A DNA stretch of 64,000 bases from Bradysia coprophila (taxonomy: Eukaryota; Arthropoda; Insecta; Diptera; Sciaridae), in contig NW_023503555.1 of assembly GCF_014529535.1 (NCBI RefSeq), positions 4,092,001 through 4,156,000 on the forward strand, given 5' to 3'. Both the position numbers and the translations under genes were made by a program. Below the pieces are notes generated by a model. The model had not been told where the DNA came from. It made no database searches and was given only the letters and a program-made list of their open reading frames with translations. Position 1 is the stretch's first letter. Every line of letters starts with the position of its first letter. Shown piece by piece: positions 23,610-36,400 of this stretch.

Positions 23610-25531
23610 TTACGGATCCGTTGACATTGAAGCATAATTAAACTGTACATCACTTTCATCCATCGATATTTCGCTACCTTCCGGTGACCTTTCAGCAGCT
23701 CGTGGCGGCATACTTGCTCGGCAGTTTTCGATGGCTTTTAGTAAGGACAATCCTTCGGCTTTCGTCTGGAAAAAAATTGGTTTGTCTCGGCTTTAAAAAC
23801 ACGAACATTCATGGGTCCCAAAGAACACTCACCTCATCGTATTCGATGCATTTGTACGCGAAAAATGTGGCTCTCTCATGGTTCTTGATGCTCTCATAAT
23901 AGTTACTCAAGGTTTTGAACGCCCGGCACAACGACGCCTTATCCGGAATCGTTTTCTCATCTTCACAGTAACTTAAATACGCCGGCACAGCGCTTTCGAT
24001 GTCGTCCATACTATTGTACAAATCGGCTAGACGTAACATGGCAGTACCTTCGATGTCTCCGACATTGCAGGCGCGTTGGTAGCACTTCAGGGCGTTTGCA
24101 TTTTTATCCAACTTTGCGTACATCTCACCCAATGCGACCAGCATGCGACTATCGTACGGTCGAAACTGTTGTGCCATTTTGTAGTAGTAGAGGCTGTAGT
24201 AGGGCATTTTCAAAATTTCGTACGCTTGACCCAGTCCATACCAAGCTCGATACTCGCGTCGATTTACCTCTGATTTTGATAGAAGAGAAATTGGTTGGTT
24301 TTTAAACACAGGCCGGATTGCATTAGTGGCTTCTATAGACTTACCAACCGCTTTACGGTAACTCTGAATGGCCGCGTTCGTATTTTTCATTTCCATAAAT
24401 TCGTGTCCCATCAATGTCCATGCGGACAGGTAATTTGGATCCAGCTTCAGTGCCCGCTGGAAGTACACGACTGCCTTATTGTGTTCGGCCCGAATGCTGT
24501 AATAATTTCCGATGACCGTACACGTTTCCGGTCTATATTTATTGATTTCGACCGCCTTGTGTGCCAGAAAAGCCATTTCCCGTTTCAGATCCTTCACAAA
24601 CAGTAAATTCGAGTAGGTGTCCAGTGTGTCCAGACGATACGGATCGATTTCTTGCAGTTCTCGGAAAATCGTCAGTGCTTGCTCGACATCTGAAAATCAC
24701 GACAGAGACAAGATCAATGAATCATCGAATTGCACACTGCGAATTTGTGGTATGCTCACTCCTGTTGTTATGGTGAGCGATCGCGATCTGAGATTGAATA
24801 TAGACATTCTTCACGAAACCGGACTTCTGCAGCTGATCGTAGATCTTCAAGCCTTCGTCGTTCAGAAACAAGTCGATGTACGTGTGAGCGATGAAAATGT
24901 TCTTCATCCAATGGTTGGGCAAATTGAGATTGGCCAATTTGTCGCGATCCGAAATCAACGGCACCAATTCCACCCAGGAACTCCACAGCACCGGTTCGGC
25001 GTGCACCGATTCCAGCAGAACCGTGATGGCTAAATCGTTAAGATCCAATTTTTTCAGCACAACCCCATACAAATACAACAGGTACGCGTCCATCGATCGT
25101 TGACTGTATCTTGCCTTCAGTACGGTCAACAATTCACCCAATTCTTTGATGCAACCTGTTTGATTCATGTGACTCGTATCCGTTAAATTGTCCAATCGTT
25201 TCTTCTCCTTCGACATGTATGTGGCGTACAAGTGCAGGAACTTCGGCACAGCCGATTCACAATTTTGCGTGAAATATGCCGACCGGTCGTACTCCTGTAC
25301 ATCGAAGAACGTCTTTGCCAGCATATAATCGTCGAATTCGTTGTCGGCTATGCCGAACGTTGTGTCTTGGAAACATTGAGACGGTGATATTCGTTCCGTG
25401 GTTGACAGACCGTGATTCATGCCGGCTAACCATTTTGCACTGTGGACGAGGCCACGTTTTGTACACTCAGCAATGCCACGGTAAATGTCTCTCTTTACAT
25501 CGGACGGTTTAATTGATGCAATTTCATCCAT
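23610..25531 (-). CDS. Cdc23: Anaphase-promoting complex subunit 8 (CDC23), TPR protein
   Basis: Four exons with matching phases: 24760-25531, 24345-24689, 23833-24269 and 23610-23765, giving 569 residues if the second methionine (MDEIASIKPSDVKRD) is used; an upstream ATG at 25579 would add 16. Introns are 70, 75 and 67 bp. TPR motifs are clear: TVIGNYYSIRAEHNKAVVYF, then LDPNYLSAWTLMGHEFMEMK, then AVEVNRREYRAWYGLGQAYE, then YYKMAQQFRPYDSRMLVALG. These blocks are diagnostic for APC8. The subunit is a TPR scaffold of the APC/C ubiquitin ligase, in the nucleus and on mitotic chromosomes. The C-terminal exon ends with a short acidic tail. Nothing is broken. Confidence 0.95.
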
Positions 25532-25534
25532 GGG

Positions 25535-26140
25535 TAAATGTTTTGTGCAATGTTTTGAGCTTGAGAAAGTAACATTCAAAAGTGTTGTTTTCGAAAATAT
25601 GTTTGACAGGTCGATGTACTAGAAGGAGAAGAAATATTTTTTTCGTTGTTGAAACAATAGTAGAATATGTCGCTAACTTATTTTCTGGACAACAGATGTC
25701 GCTGCTATACCAAGAATTTCGATATTGCATAAAGGTCCCGTTTCCTGTTTGGTATACAGTGTTTTCTCATCATTGAATGACATTGAAGATGATTCGTTGC
25801 TTGAATCAATGCCTGGCACCAGACTATAATTTAAATAAGCGACGTGCTCGGCACAATCTCTCATATGAAATAAGTTTTCAATGCTGCAGCATTTATGGTA
25901 TAATGCCTGGTGTTGAGAAAACCGTATCTTACTGGCTATTACACTTTTAGATACGGTAGTCATCTGTAGCAATCACATCGTTCAATCTGTTACTTCTTAT
26001 TTCTAAAATAGCGAATAATGTTTGATACAAAATCTTCTACTTCATTTACTGAAACATACATACATAAGACTGCATGGACCGTACTGTATGTTGTCGCTTA
26101 TTTTTGCCGTTGCTGTCGTTAGCAGATGATTTTCCTATCC
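25535..26140. other. APC8 upstream region, no second gene supported
   Basis: A minus-strand frame at 25673-25972 has no recognisable domain and no splice link. The APC8 promoter should be here, but no TATA element stands out. Confidence 0.4.
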
Positions 26141-26144
26141 CCTT

Positions 26145-27104
26145 AGATCATTTCGTACTGAGGGATTCTTTTGAAAATCCACCTATCAAAATCGGACCCA
26201 CTTCGTCTGGGATGGATATATACATGGTTTGAAAGGTCTTTGCCAGTAGACCTCAAAACAGGCCTCACACAGTCTCGAGCCACACCTGATTGCTGGTGGA
26301 AGATCTCCGAAGTTGGAAAAATAGTGTTTTCTATCCGAATTTTTTGGCCGTTATAAATAATCGTTCCGGGTGAGAGTGGGCTCGTTGGAAAGCTGAGCTT
26401 AAGTACTTTCGGGTCATGCATAGTTTGATTAGATTCATTGATTTATGTTTCCAAAAATTTGCAAGAAAAATTTTCTAAATCTGTTTGAACTTTAGAAAGG
26501 TCTGGGCTGGTACTGATGACGCTTAATGTGAACCTAATATGCTAGTCGTAACATAGCTTACGTAGCTTTCCGTTTGTACCTCATTTCCAGTGCTGGTGAT
26601 TGCCGACATAACAGAATTTTATGTTAGTACAACCGCTACTCGTAAAACTCGCCAGCAATCACCAGCACTGCAAATGAGGTATCGATGGAAAGCTTAGACA
26701 ATGCGTGTTACGACTAGCACGTTAGGTTCACATTAAGCGTCATCAGTACCAGCCCAGACCTGTTTAAAGTTCACACAGATTTTGAAAATTTTTATTGTAA
26801 ATTTTTGGAAACATATATCAATGAATCTAATCAAACTAGGCATGACCCGAAAGTACGTAAGCTCAGCTTTCCAACGAGCCCACTCTCAACCGAAACGATC
26901 ATTTTAAACGGCCAAAAAATTCGGATAAAAATCACTATTTTTTTTTTACTAAATTCCACCAGCAATCAGGTGTGGCTCGAGACTGTGTGAGGCCTGTTTT
27001 GAGGTCTACTGGCAAAGACCTATCAAACCATGTATATATCCATCCCAGACGAAATGGGTCCGATTTTGATAGGTGGATTTTCAAAAGAATACCTCACTTG
27101 ATCT
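26145..27104. repeat. Long inverted repeat of about 960 bp
   Basis: AGATCA at the left end and TGATCT at the right end bound two arms of about 450 bp. They share blocks such as AAAATCCACCTATCAAAATC and its complement, ACAGTCTCGAGCCACACCTG and its complement, and AGGTCTGGGCTGGTACTGAT near the centre. The centre is near 26625. Arms differ at scattered sites and by small indels. The open frames inside are arm artefacts. Confidence 0.7.
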
Positions 27105-27506
27105 TTAGTCAAAATAAAAATAAAAAACCACGTACGTAATCATTACGTCGTAATGTGTGTTACGCGATTAGACAATTTAAATGCATATTTCATATGAGCG
27201 AAGCGCCATTTACAGTACCAACACGTAAAATAACTTACTTAATTTCTTGTTAAATGGCTATGGCTCATGGTTTGTGTGAATACTTCACTCGCCCTCGGCT
27301 TGTTCCGCAACTACAATTGCCAGAACAACCGAAGTGCACTTTACCGCACGATATTTCGCGCACAAACTTCAGAAGCTCCCAAGTTTAGCTATTATCATTA
27401 TCACATATATCACATATATATCATCACTTCTCACTTATATCTCTAGTGTAAGTAAAGTCCACTTTACGGTAGAGCAAGCGAACTTTCAGGCAATCGATAT
27501 ATGAAA

Positions 27507-27610
27507 CTAGAACTGTAAAGTGGCATCTTCGTTATTGGTGTCGTAAACTAGGTTCTCGACCACGTCTCGAACCATCCACTTCGAACCAAGATACCACTTT
27601 ACAGTTCTAG
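27507..27610. repeat. Hairpin with CTAGAACTGTAAAGTGG arms
   Basis: CTAGAACTGTAAAGTGGCAT is mirrored by its near complement ending CAGTTCTAG at 27610. The neighbouring CACTTTAC motifs at 27335 and 27460 may be further relatives. Confidence 0.55.
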
Positions 27611-27917
27611 CTATATTATCAGCTGATCCACTAATACAAACAAATGTTCATATACGTCTTTATACGGTTCTACCACTGCCGCGCCATGTAACTGTTCGAT
27701 TCGCTATAAAAATGTTTAAACGTATTCGTTATAAAAAAGTATAAGTTTTGTTTGTAAGAGCTGGAAAACAGATGTCAATTTCATTTGTAAACTTTTCCAT
27801 CCATAGAAGTATACTACCTCCATCTAACCAATTAGACTCACTAGATATTTTCGGAAACAGGGCTGCCGCGGGCGGTCTACAATGCCTCCTATTTTAGGAA
27901 CTTAAAGTAGGAATTAA

Positions 27918-29514
27918 GAGTGATATCGCCAAAACTTGAACCAATTTGAAAACAAGGGTTCGGCGATCCGGGCGAGCTATAGCGCGTTGGATTCGTCTTT
28001 CAATTCTAGACAATACGTATCTTTTCCTTTTTGCTATTAATTGTGTACTTTTGGTGTAAATTGGTAAAATTCAAGGCACATGTCATAGGGTAGGGAAAAC
28101 ACTTTTTTAGTATTAACTCGAGGTAGACGATTTTTTAAAAGTTGAAATGTTGTGCGAATGTGCGCCTCTAAAAGACCTATCATTAGAGTATAGGCACGAG
28201 TCGGTGCCACTGTACGTTCGGGAGTAAACAATGAAAGTATGGTCGATTTTCGCACAGTACTGCTGGCCTGCAACAGAACATTTCCGTGAAACCGACTATG
28301 GGGTGTTGTAGCTGGACACACTCACTATCATCCCACGTAAACTAAACCTCAGAAAAATTGTGTTGCATTCCAGGAAGTTGCACGAAGTAAAGAGTTGCCC
28401 AAACTTAACCAATTTTTTCATAGTTTCGAGTTCAACGAACGGCGTTAAAGTCTGATTGTGATCAAAAATTGTCCTTAAGTTATGCTATTTGCATTTAGTG
28501 ATCATATCATGAGTCTAGGAACGAACAATGCCATTAATCTTTGTCTACACTCAGCTAGAGTGGCTTTTTTCCGTATGTCTAAAAATTTCAATTTTAAACC
28601 GCCTCAAAATATGGTATTAATTAGCTGATTCCAAAAATATGTTTTTTCTAATTTTTGGAATCATTTTAGTGATCCGGAAAAATCGTCAAAGTTTGTATGT
28701 AAAAAAATTTTTCCCATATATTTCCATACAAACTTTGACGATTTTTCCGGATCACTAAAATGATTCCAAAAATTAGAAAAAACATATTTTTGGAATCAGC
28801 TAATTAATACCATATTTTGAGGCGGTTTGAAATTGAAATTTTCAGACATACGAAAAAAAACCACTCTGGTATGTATAGACAAAGAATAATGGCATTGTTC
28901 GTTCCTGGCCTCATGATATGATCACTAAATGCAAATAGCATAACTTAAGGATAATTTTTGATCACAATCAGACTTTAACGCCGTTCGTTGAACTCGAAAC
29001 TATGAAAAAATTGGTTAAGTTTGGGCAACTCTTTACTTCGTGCAACTTCCTGGAATGCAACACAATTTTTCTGAGGTTTAGTTTACGTGGGATGATAGTG
29101 AGTGTGTCCAGCTACAACACCCCATAGTCGGTTTCACGGAAATGTTCTGTTGCAGGCCAGCAGTACTGTGCGAAAATCGACCATACTTTCATTGTTTACT
29201 CCCGAACGTACAGTGGCACCGACTCGTGCCTATACTCTAATGATAGGTCTTTTAGAGGCGCACATTCGCACAACATTTCAACTTTTAAAAAATCGTCTAC
29301 CTCGAGTTAATACTAAAAAAGTGTTTTCCCTACCCTATGACATGTGCCTGCATTTTACCAATTTACACCAAAAGTACACAATTAATAGCAAAAAGGAAAA
29401 GATACATATTGTCTAGAATTGAAAGACGAATCCAACGCGCTATAGCTCGCCCGGATCGCCGAACCTAAGTATTGATTTTCCCCAAAATTGGTTCAAGTTT
29501 TGGCGATATCACTC
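27918..29514. mobile_element. 1.6 kb near-perfect palindrome flanked by TTAA
   Basis: GAGTGATATCGCC at the left end and GGCGATATCACTC at the right end bound two arms of almost 800 bp that meet near 28708. TTAA lies directly outside each end (27914-27917 and 29515-29518), the target duplication of piggyBac-type elements. The arms are almost identical: a 94-residue frame in the left arm (28037-28321, -) recurs nearly unchanged in the right arm (29102-29416, +). No transposase is encoded. A single-copy segment of about 20 bp near 29464-29490 (AAGTATTGATTTTCCCC) differs between arms. It could be a foldback derivative of a TTAA-specific transposon. Confidence 0.75.
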
Positions 29515-29550
29515 TTAAGGAAACTTCTGTTTAATTTATCTCAGACGTGT

Positions 29551-29735
29551 TTTAATCAATGAAAGTACAAACCAGGTATGGTCTGTTCATACAAACCGGA
29601 GGACATAGAGATTTCATATAAACAAACTCACCTCTCATGAGAGGTGAGTTTGTTTATATGAAATCGCTATGTCTTCCGCTCCATACAAAGTTTGACATTC
29701 GACCATACCTTGTGTTGACGTTCATTGGTTTTAAT
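29551..29735. mobile_element. Palindromic MITE, copy B
   Basis: Second copy of the family at 10903-11052: AGGTATGGTCTG (29574) and its complement ending 29710, with CATATAAACAAACTCACCTC and its complement meeting at TCATGA. The flanking AATCAATGAA and TTCATTGGTT also look inverted, so the full element may extend to about 29551-29735. Confidence 0.65.
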
Positions 29736-29739
29736 AATT

Positions 29740-30489
29740 TCTGTTTCAAAAATGGAACTGAGAATAACGTTCGCGATACAAAATGTCTACGAAATGTATG
29801 TTACTTGTACCTGTATCCTCGCCTTAAGGGTCGACATTACTTTTCAGCCCAAACTAGTCGAGAATTTTCGAGTGTTTTAATTCTCAAAAATAGGTTTCCA
29901 TGACATTTTCTTTCGATTTTGCTCGATAAATCCTGCACCTTCCTACCTTCACACGAAAGCAGAGACGAACTACGCATCACCATTTCCTTTTCAAGTTCGT
30001 CGCCTTTCCTCAGTCCCTTGATGACTGATTATTGTAAACCCAAAAAATAAGTCATTTCTCCGCATACTACATAGAGAGTATATTTAAAGGCAACACTGCT
30101 ACAGTTTACTTATCATTACAATCATATAATAAACGGCAGAAACACACTCAGCTTGTACAACACCGATCAATATGTAAATTGCGTCTCTGTGTGTCATGTT
30201 TATATAGGATATGCTACTGATAACACTCAATTTTTATTTTTTGCACAAAAGCTGTAAAAATTAAGCTTCTTCCGCCCATAAAAGACTAAACTAATCAGTC
30301 GAAGATAATTAAAAATGTTCCAAGTAATAAAACATTACAAACGTAAATACGGTTGGCAATGATTACCAGCCGTGCTGCGTAATTTTCATTTTCCTTTTAC
30401 TCAAACTCAACTTTTTGTTAATGCGTAGACCAAAGCGAACGAAAAAGCTTTTCAAAATGTAAATGGAATGGTATACAATGTTAACAATT
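29740..30489. other. 3' flank of the receptor gene, duplicated near 60.5-60.8 kb
   Basis: Blocks such as CACAAAAGCTGTAAAAATTAA and CAGTCGAAGATAAT followed by GTAATAAAACATTAC recur, diverged, at 60655-60755 beside the second receptor copy. This marks the extent of the tandem duplication and may include 3' UTR. Confidence 0.5.
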
Positions 30490-33400
30490 TTAAGCAGCTT
30501 TGCGCACAACATTCAAATTTGTATTTGACGTTGATAATGTTGATGTGCTGGCGCTTTTTCCAAGCTTTCCGTTGCTGGTAACCGAGAGTTGTGTCGTCAC
30601 CGTGGTCTGACCCTTTGTCTTCTTTCGTCCAATTCCTACAGTTGGTTGAAGAGAAAATTCGAAATTTAATTGAATTTCGAGACAAAATTTCAGGGATGTA
30701 TACCTAGCCGTTGTTTTATTGCCTCCAGGACTTTCCTCTTACAAACAAAGATGAAGAAAACGAGCACCCCTTGGAAGATGTTGAAGAAGTCTGAAATATA
30801 CCACCATTGTTCTACCTCTTGTAGCAGAGTTGCTACAATTTCCATTACCCACGTTCCTCCCATAACAACGAACAATTTTAAATTCATCGTGTACCTGTTG
30901 AGTATTTCGATCAATTAATTCTCTGTCCGGTCTTCCAACTTCATGTACAAATTTACTTTGCTTTGTCGGCCAGAAATTTCCTTTTCTTATCTTGTAGGTC
31001 ATTGTCTTTGGCGCATTGCATTGCATTGATTTCGCTTTTGATTTTGTTACAATGAATGGCAGTCAGGATGAACAGAATGGCATTGGTGAGAATGTGTAAT
31101 CCAATTGGAAATAAGAAAAATATGAAATGGCCGCGCCAATTTTCGCCTATAATCAAAACACAAGTTTAATCACAAGTTCATCCCTCCTGAAACACATCCG
31201 AAATGACTCACGTGCAAACCAGCACATATTTCTCGCTCCCATTTGAGGACTCCAAATGTCCGGCACCAAATGACAATAATCCACGAAAACTGTTAATGCT
31301 GTCAATATAGTCGGAACACCCCATGCATACAGGGAGTACAGCAGAAATCTGCGCATTTCCTTTGTGCGTCTCATTCCGCGTGATGTACGAACTGACCTTG
31401 AGAAGGAGGTAAATAGATTTTAAGCTTTTGTTATTGTTGTCGGTATTAACGAGCTTTCGGACGATTAATTTTTTCGGATTATTTGGAGATTTATTTTGTT
31501 TACATCCGGATTCCATGATAGCCGTAGTAGTCTCTAATGAAAATAAATAAATAAATAAAAACAAGGTCGAGGTAATGGATGGATCAATGTGTATGGATAA
31601 AAACCAGGGGCCATTTTTGAGACACATATTTTCTTGAATTTTCCCAGATTTTTTTTGTGTGGAAAATTTGGGAAAATGTAGGAGAATTTGGCATAGTTCA
31701 AGAAAATATGGAATTTTCCACAAAAAAAAACTACCCGCCGAAAACCAACTAACAATTTCGGTCTAAGGGTTGCTCCATTCGAAATATCTCACAAAGGTGG
31801 AGTGGACGCCTTTCTTCATATTTTAGTTTAGCTTAAAGCTTACGGTGTGCTATATGAGCAAAGTCTAGAGGTGACTTAAAAATATAGATTAAGGACGTCA
31901 AACAGAATATGAAAGTAGTAATAAAGTGGTAGTCTCAAATTAAATTAGGAATCTACAACGCATGTGACTCTACAGACGAATCATTTGTTATGAACATCGA
32001 CGATAGTCGTAAATATTGATCTCTTCTTAGAGTCGTACATCGTCTAATAAAGCAAGTTATGTGTTAAACCAAATGAAGTAATAGATTATATATTTCAGTC
32101 TGTCGAAAATATTAAGGCGAAATCAAGTAGTAGATTCGATTACTGTTCTATTACTTTGCTTGATGCAAATAGCAAATTCGTTCAAAATTTGTAATAAGAA
32201 CGAATTTTTTAATTCGGCAAAGACCTTAAAAAAGATCAAAGAATGTGTTAGAGATGGCGAGGCCACGGAAGGTTTTTCATGGACTTTTTAACTCGTGCAT
32301 TGATATACATTTTACAGGTCTCGTTCACCGACTATTTACTCAACTGTAACTTCAAAAACTAACAGCTATCATGGTAATGATGAATATAAACCATTTGTGT
32401 TATCAATAAATTGACGTCTACCCGCACATTTTACTGTGATCCATAAAAATTTGTTCGGACCGGACCAAAATGTTTTGATTATTTATTCGGTCAATATTTG
32501 ACTTTATTTTAGTTCCATATTTCATCGCAATTCGCAATTAATCACAATATTTATCGACCTTACAACATACACACACGATTATACCAATGGTATGTAATAT
32601 ACCATACTGATCAACATCGCACAGTAATGAATAGTCAATATAATCGTGTTCTACCGTGGTGTGAACTAAATTATATCAAAAGAAAATTTAACGGAAAAAA
32701 TTGTTTGTGTTATCTGTTATATGGAAGGCAACCAATGAAGCAGGGTCTAATTTCGTGTGAAATTGATTATTAAAAATTCTCTAAATTTGCGAAATTCATG
32801 AAAATTATCGAAATTTTTGAAAATCCAGAAACGAGTGAAAATTCTCTCAAGAATTTCCAGATTTTTCAAAAATTTTAATTCTTAAAAATGTCCAGATTCA
32901 AAAATTTTCTAGAAAAAAACTCTTTAAACAGACCCTGATTGAGTGTTTACTTTTTCGCCGAACAATGAATAACGAATCAATAAATTTTAAGTTCAAAAAT
33001 CGTTTCAAAGTTGAGATTCAATTCTTACCCGAATGTCCACCATATATCGAAGCACATTATGCTCTGCCAGCAAAATGCAGCGAGAAAGCAGAAGAATATC
33101 AAATAAGCTGAAATTGAAGAAGAAAAAAAAACGACACAACACGTTCGATTCAATTATTTTCATCAAACATCCTTAAATCCTTATGGTCAAACTTGTCTTA
33201 CCTACGAAATAACATAGTTCCAATCTAGTTTCCGTATGAAATTGAACAATAGCCAGTGATATGTAAGCTGATAACAAACTAATTACATGACAAACAAGAG
33301 TTTTTCCATGTAAATTTAAGAGCTGAAAATAAAACGATTGTGATTTGTCCGAAAAATTTCTGTTATATCGTCAAACATCAAATATTTAGTCAAGATAACA

Positions 33401-36400
33401 TAACAAAATATTAAAATTGAAAGTGGGAAAAAAATCAAATCTCATTAGATAATGATCAATCATCTTTTTTGACGGTCCGAATGTTTGCCTTCTCTACTAT
33501 ATTATTGTAGGATGTTGGACATTCGCGAAATATTCGGATAAATATACCATTTTGAATCGGAGTTCTTACACGTGTACTTAATTCGCTCCGTCTTAGTGAG
33601 TCTGGGTATGCTGTTCATCGTATAAGCCGCGCTAAAATAGCGACAGGAAAGGAAAGAAAGAATATTTGTGTCATGTGGCTGCTGGTTCTGGGTTTAAACC
33701 TCTTCTTTTTTTGTATTTTGCGAAATCTCGAAATGAGCGCTGATTGTTTCGAGTAGAGATTAGGTTCTCTATACGAGAAAAAAATAAATTGGAAAAAAGT
33801 AAAATTTTTATCAGCTTACACTAGGCGATTTGACAATTTCATTGTTTAATGACGTGAAACGAACGGCACTGGTATAAAATGAGAGAGATGAAACGGCAAC
33901 AGTAGAAAGAAATTGTATGCTCACAAAACTGTGGTGTTAGGCCGCAACGACGTAACGCACGACGTAACGCTCTCTTTTGAATTCCATTGGAAAAGAAAGT
34001 AAAGAAGCTTAAGAGTGAATTCGCCAAAGCTTTGACCAGTCAGGATGCCGACTGCGATATAACGGAGCTACAACTCAAATGAATCCTCGGTTTGTACTGA
34101 TAATACTGCCCTGTTATGTCAAAACAACGTATCGCACTGAGTGTGACCTTTGAAGAGCTTTTAAAAGCTTTTGAGAGCTTTCAGTAATTAATGAAGCCTA
34201 AGATGGAGGTGTGGATCAGGATTTATAATTTATTTTGTAATCAAACGAGTCTGTCAATTCCTTTTTTTTAAATTTGGTTACCTATTTCTCTTGGGCCAAA
34301 GCTCGCGACCTTTTCAATGGTTTTGATCGCTCTGAAAGTAACGATTGCGATGACGCGACCATCAGTTTTAAAAATCAATTGCGCGCATTTCGCACAAATT
34401 AATTACTTTCACCAGATTACCGTAGCCATGTCTCAAGAGCCAGTCGTAAATCCATATAGACCGACAGGCTAGTATGTAATCAATATTTTTACTTATAAAT
34501 GTCGTTTATCGTTGAAATGTTAATCTATCAAAGGAATGTGATGGGATCATAAAAGTAAGTTCATGAAATCAAACGGTAATCAAATGTTGTAAACTTGCAG
34601 CAAAATTATCCACGATACCCCGATTGCATAATATGCGATAAAGATATTTCTTGTGAAGCTACAAGAAACACCAGAAGAAAGTTTAGTGAAAGCTGCATGC
34701 AATAAAAATCACTCTCTTACAAAGAGGTCATGTTTGCATGTTGTATGGAAACTCTTATAAACCGTGTTAAAATAAAGCAACGCACCGCATTGCCTGTGAG
34801 CTTTGAAGAGCTTTCAAAAGCCTTCGAGAGCTTTCAGTTTCTTTTGTAGTCCACAGAAAAATTCAACTTTTCCTATAACGATCTCGAAAGCTTTTGAAAG
34901 CTCTTTAAATCTCACAATCAGTAAAAGTTGTGTTTAAATTAAGCAATGTATCGCATGTTTAGTGTGCTTTAGAAAATCTTTCGATAGCTTTGGGATTCCA
35001 GTGGAATACAAACGAATCTCAATGCTATCATTAATCATTTATCGTTCGGTGCTCTCGATCTTCATGTTAAACTGCTAAGCTCACCAGCTAACTATTCCAC
35101 CACAATAAAAAATTCAAAAAATTAAACTGTCCCGCCACTCACCTCCTCACCTAAACCTTCAATCAATCGACATACTACTGAACTGCCACGTGACGTATTG
35201 TATCTCGATACGCTCTTCAAAATTATTTACGATTGAACTGATTCCACCGATGAATGTTTACCTATAAATACTGTACCATTAGACGCAATATTGCCAGTCA
35301 ATCGCCCGTAACGAGAAAAAAGTTCAATCTAACAGAAAATGGTCAATTCATTCCGGGTATGTTTATTGCTGACGTTTTTCCTTCTGCAAGGCAATGAAGG
35401 ATCATCTTCATCCACACAACACCGTCTTCTGGGAGGAAGCACAACTAATGTTGGAACTTCAACTGACCGCTACTCGATGGTATCCGTACGATATTCCAAT
35501 CTCCAAGGACAATTTCATCTCTGCGGTGGATTCATCATCAATAAACGTTGGATAGGAACAGCGGCACAGTGCTTAGAAGGTCAAACTAAGCATAATACGG
35601 CAGTTGCTGTCGGAACCACTAATATTGTTCTGGGTACAGTGTATGGTATTGACAAAATTGAAATGCATCAAAACTTTAATGTAAAGCAGACAAAGAAATC
35701 TCACAATACAAGACATTGTATTTGTACATTTTCTCTTAATCTCTGTCGCAGAATTTAACCTTAATGAATGATATCGGACTATTGAGAACTGACAAAGATA
35801 TTGCTTTCCCTTCGGGTATTGAAGCAGCTGTTCTGAACAACTCAACAATTGTAGAAGGAAAGAACGCCATAATGTATGGTTGGGGACAGACTACGACGAA
35901 TTCTAATTTGTCCACAAACTTATTACGACGAGCTTCCACAACTATGACAATTGCAGATTGTCATGTTAAATTTCCCTTCGTCGCCAGGAGATTTATTAGC
36001 GATCGACATATTTGCACATACAATAGCGCGGGTGCAAATTGTCCAGGTTTACTAATTATTTCTAGGTGTATTGCCATGAAATGTTTTCCTAATTCGATGT
36101 TATCGTAAATTTACTTTCAAGGTGACGCTGGAGGACCAGTTTACCTTAGCAACAAAGTGATCGGGATAATGTCATGGGTTGAACCGTGTGTGGCAGGACA
36201 AGTCAGTGTTAATATAAGACTGAGCTCATATTACAACTGGATTAAGAATGTAACAGGTGCTGATGACTGAGGGTTAGACATTATTGGCAAAGCTTTGGTA
36301 TTGGGTACATGTCATACTATCCTAATAGTGGCAGAACATAATCAATAAAATCAATTTATACTTGGGTATCCTTTTACTTTCTAAAATCGTAGTTGTAAGA

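Noticed and set aside
25673-25972. Divergent gene upstream of APC8
   Set aside because: Only an open frame without ATG context, domain or splice links.
28037-29416. Two nearly identical 94-104 residue frames on opposite strands as a duplicated gene
   Set aside because: They are the two arms of the TTAA palindrome; identity follows from the inverted repeat and there is no domain or codon signal.
30690-30704. Receptor stop codon directly after GIHP in exon 9
   Set aside because: A donor inside RLG joins in phase to a 146-bp exon whose Ser/Thr-rich tail is also present in the second copy, so the read-through stop is probably intronic.
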